DNA from: a virus
Length of the DNA stretch: 55,129 nucleotides
Reading direction: 5' to 3' (one strand)
Virus record (IMG/VR): IMGVR_UViG_3300042882_000260
Coordinates: 1-55,129 of that record
In this document: positions 53,682-55,129 of the stretch, in pieces
How the letters are laid out: every line of letters starts with the position of its first letter
Position numbering within the stretch: position 1 is the stretch's first letter
Notes under the pieces: model-generated
Seen by the model: only the letters and a program-made list of their open reading frames with translations
What the model was told of the DNA's origin: nothing
Database searches by the model: none
Made by a program: the position numbers and the translations under genes

Positions 53682-54752
53682 ATGCCAGTACTTTTAGCAG
53701 GAGCGACAAGCGGTGTAACGACTGTACAAGCTACAGACACGGTGACTGCTACAATGACCTTGCCATCTGTAACGGGTATTGTACCAACACAAGACAGCAC
53801 AACAGGTGCATTGACATTACCTACTGGCACAACAGCACAACGCCCTACAGCCTCAACAGGTATGGTTAGGTACAACTCAACAACTGGGTATATGGAATAC
53901 TACAACGGCACAGCTTGGTATAGCGTAACACCCATACCTATTACTCCTACTGTGGAGTATTTAGTTGTTGCGGGTGGCGGTGCTGGAGCAGCTGGCGGTG
54001 TAGGTAATGGTGGCGGTGGCGGAGCAGGTGGTTATCGCACAGCAGCAGGATTAGCTGTTTCAACAGGTTCGGCAATTACTGTAACTGTCGGTGCAGGTGG
54101 TACAGGCTTAACAGCAGCAAATACAACTGGAGCAAACGGTTCTAACTCTGTATTTGGTTCTATTACCTCTACTGGCGGTGGCGGTGGCGGTGGATGGAAT
54201 GGTACTCCAAATGCGGGTGGTTCTGGTGGCGGAGCTGGTCAAGCAGGTGCTGTTGCTGGTGGAGCAGCCTCTCCTGCTGGTCAAGGTAATGTTGGTGGTA
54301 CAACAGCAAATAATAATAATGCTGGTTGCGGCGGTGGTGGTGCTAGTGCAGCAGGTGAATCAAAAACAGGACCAAATTTAAACGGTGGATATGGCGGCAA
54401 TGGTTCAGCTTCGTCTATCTCAGGTTCATCAGTAACTTATGCTGGTGGCGGTGGTGGTTCTGTTCATGGCTCTGGCTCATCATCTACTGGCGCAGGTGGT
54501 ACAGGTGGTGGCGGTCAAGGTGGCTTTTCTACATCATCAAGAAATGGTGGCTCTGGTACAGCTAACACAGGTGGTGGTGGTGGTGGTGCAGGTGAGAGCA
54601 TGCTTTCAGGTTCAGGTGGTTCAGGTGTTGTTATTATTCGTTACGCTGATACATACGCTCCCCCTGCTTCAACTACAGGCTCACCTACTATAACAGTCGC
54701 TGGTGGCTACCGTGTCTACAAATGGACTGGTTCAGGTTCAATTACTTTTTAA
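53682..54752 (+). CDS. Glycine-rich tail fibre / adhesin protein (356 aa), paralogue of 185-1255
   Basis: Same length and same layout as the protein at 185-1255: N-terminal strands, GTTAQRPTASTGMVRYNSTTGYMEYYNGTAWYS, VEYLVVAGGGAG, Gly-rich blocks with variable loops, and the end GGYRVYKWTGSGSITF. The loops between GGGG blocks differ most between the two copies. If the contig is circular the two genes are separated only by the 121-aa gene. Receptor binding is inferred. Confidence 0.85.
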   Translation: MPVLLAGATSGVTTVQATDTVTATMTLPSVTGIVPTQDSTTGALTLPTGTTAQRPTASTGMVRYNSTTGYMEYYNGTAWYSVTPIPITPTVEYLVVAGGGAGAAGGVGNGGGGGAGGYRTAAGLAVSTGSAITVTVGAGGTGLTAANTTGANGSNSVFGSITSTGGGGGGGWNGTPNAGGSGGGAGQAGAVAGGAASPAGQGNVGGTTANNNNAGCGGGGASAAGESKTGPNLNGGYGGNGSASSISGSSVTYAGGGGGSVHGSGSSSTGAGGTGGGGQGGFSTSSRNGGSGTANTGGGGGGAGESMLSGSGGSGVVIIRYADTYAPPASTTGSPTITVAGGYRVYKWTGSGSITF

Positions 54753-54763
54753 GGATTTACAAG

Positions 54764-55129
54764 ATGGCTTATTTTTGCAAACTAGATGATAACGATGTCG
54801 TGATTGATGTCCACGCACTTAACAACATTGAGATGCTAACCGCTGAAGGTGTAGAGTCCGAGGATATGGGTAAGGCTTTCTTTATCCGTTGGTCTAACGG
54901 TCACTCTAAGTGGGTGCAAACATCTTACAACGGTACAATCCGTAAGAACTACGCAGGTATTGGTTACACATACGACAGAGTGCGTGATGCGTTTATACCA
55001 CATAAACCTTTCCCTAGCTGGACATTAGTAGAGGACACTTGTCAATGGCAAGCTCCAGTAGCTATGCCTACCGATGACAAAATATACGTGTGGGATGAGG
55101 CAACAACAAACTGGGTAGAAGCTGCATAA
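54764..55129 (+). CDS. Fibre-associated protein (121 aa)
   Basis: The start at 54764 has AAGGATTT upstream; an in-frame ATG at 54722 lies inside the previous gene. MAYFCKLDDNDVVIDVHALN opens a protein with aromatic-rich strands (AFFIRWSNGHSKWVQTSYNGT; KPFPSWTLVEDTCQWQAPVAMP), a pattern seen in phage proteins encoded near fibres. The 3' end is the right copy of the 185-base terminal repeat. Function unknown, perhaps a fibre cap or chaperone. Confidence 0.8.
   Translation: MAYFCKLDDNDVVIDVHALNNIEMLTAEGVESEDMGKAFFIRWSNGHSKWVQTSYNGTIRKNYAGIGYTYDRVRDAFIPHKPFPSWTLVEDTCQWQAPVAMPTDDKIYVWDEATTNWVEAA
54945..55129. repeat. Terminal direct repeat, right copy
   Basis: Matches 1-185 with one difference (A at 55002). 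It ends exactly at the TAA of the 121-aa gene. Confidence 0.95.

Overview
The window looks like the complete or nearly complete genome of a short-tailed (podovirus-type) double-stranded DNA bacteriophage of about 55 kb. Supporting this are a TerS/TerL pair, a large P22-like portal, an acidic scaffold, a Mu-type major capsid protein, adaptor-like and nozzle-like proteins, three very large candidate ejection proteins and no tape-measure or sheath gene. The first 185 bases repeat at the far end with one mismatch, so the contig probably closes into a circle or is terminally redundant. The host is probably Gram-negative (GH24 endolysin, GTA-type holin, spanin-like membrane protein, SLT transglycosylase in a virion protein) and may be aquatic, but the sequence does not identify it. 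I found no integrase, RNA polymerase, tRNA or CRISPR, so a lytic life cycle is the simplest reading.

Layout. 1-3436: end of the receptor-binding cassette (Gly-rich fibre and two six-repeat propeller-like proteins). 3446-7202: small membrane or secreted proteins and the lysis genes (spanin-like, holin, endolysin). 7290-19741: adaptor-like, neck/fibre, nozzle-like and ejection proteins. 19738-23667 (minus strand): a tightly overlapping set of about 17 tiny early genes, several under 60 codons. 23754-29861 (minus): replication and recombination, comprising SNF2-like helicase, VRR-NUC nuclease, an inserted PD-(D/E)XK nuclease, family B DNA polymerase, DUF2815-like ssDNA-binding protein, DUF2800-like nuclease and a small companion. 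29967-32644 (plus): Cro/YdaS-like regulator and primase-helicase. 32875-34645 (minus): further small early genes. 34867-55129 (plus): HTH protein, terminase, polyvalent/ART protein, portal, GroES-like chaperonin, scaffold, capsid, head fibre, adaptor-like protein and a long tail-fibre series that runs across the contig ends.

Regulation. Three near-identical minus-strand promoters (about 23.72, 34.12 and 34.70 kb) carry the same inverted-repeat operator, and a diverged copy lies before the terminase operon. A second operator-like motif sits in the divergent region at 29.9 kb and at 28.35 kb. Four plus-strand gaps before structural genes share a different motif ending in an AT-rich -10-like hexamer, suggesting a common late promoter class.

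Most unusual points: tandem lambda-type -1 slippery heptamers in a secreted protein gene, with the shifted frame ending exactly at the next start codon; twin six-repeat proteins whose variation is concentrated in one loop; a nuclease gene inserted between 26-bp direct repeats after the polymerase; a phage GroES-like gene; an AT-rich ADP-ribosyltransferase-like segment in a virion-region protein; and a recurring short [FY]AxGG motif in the very large virion proteins.
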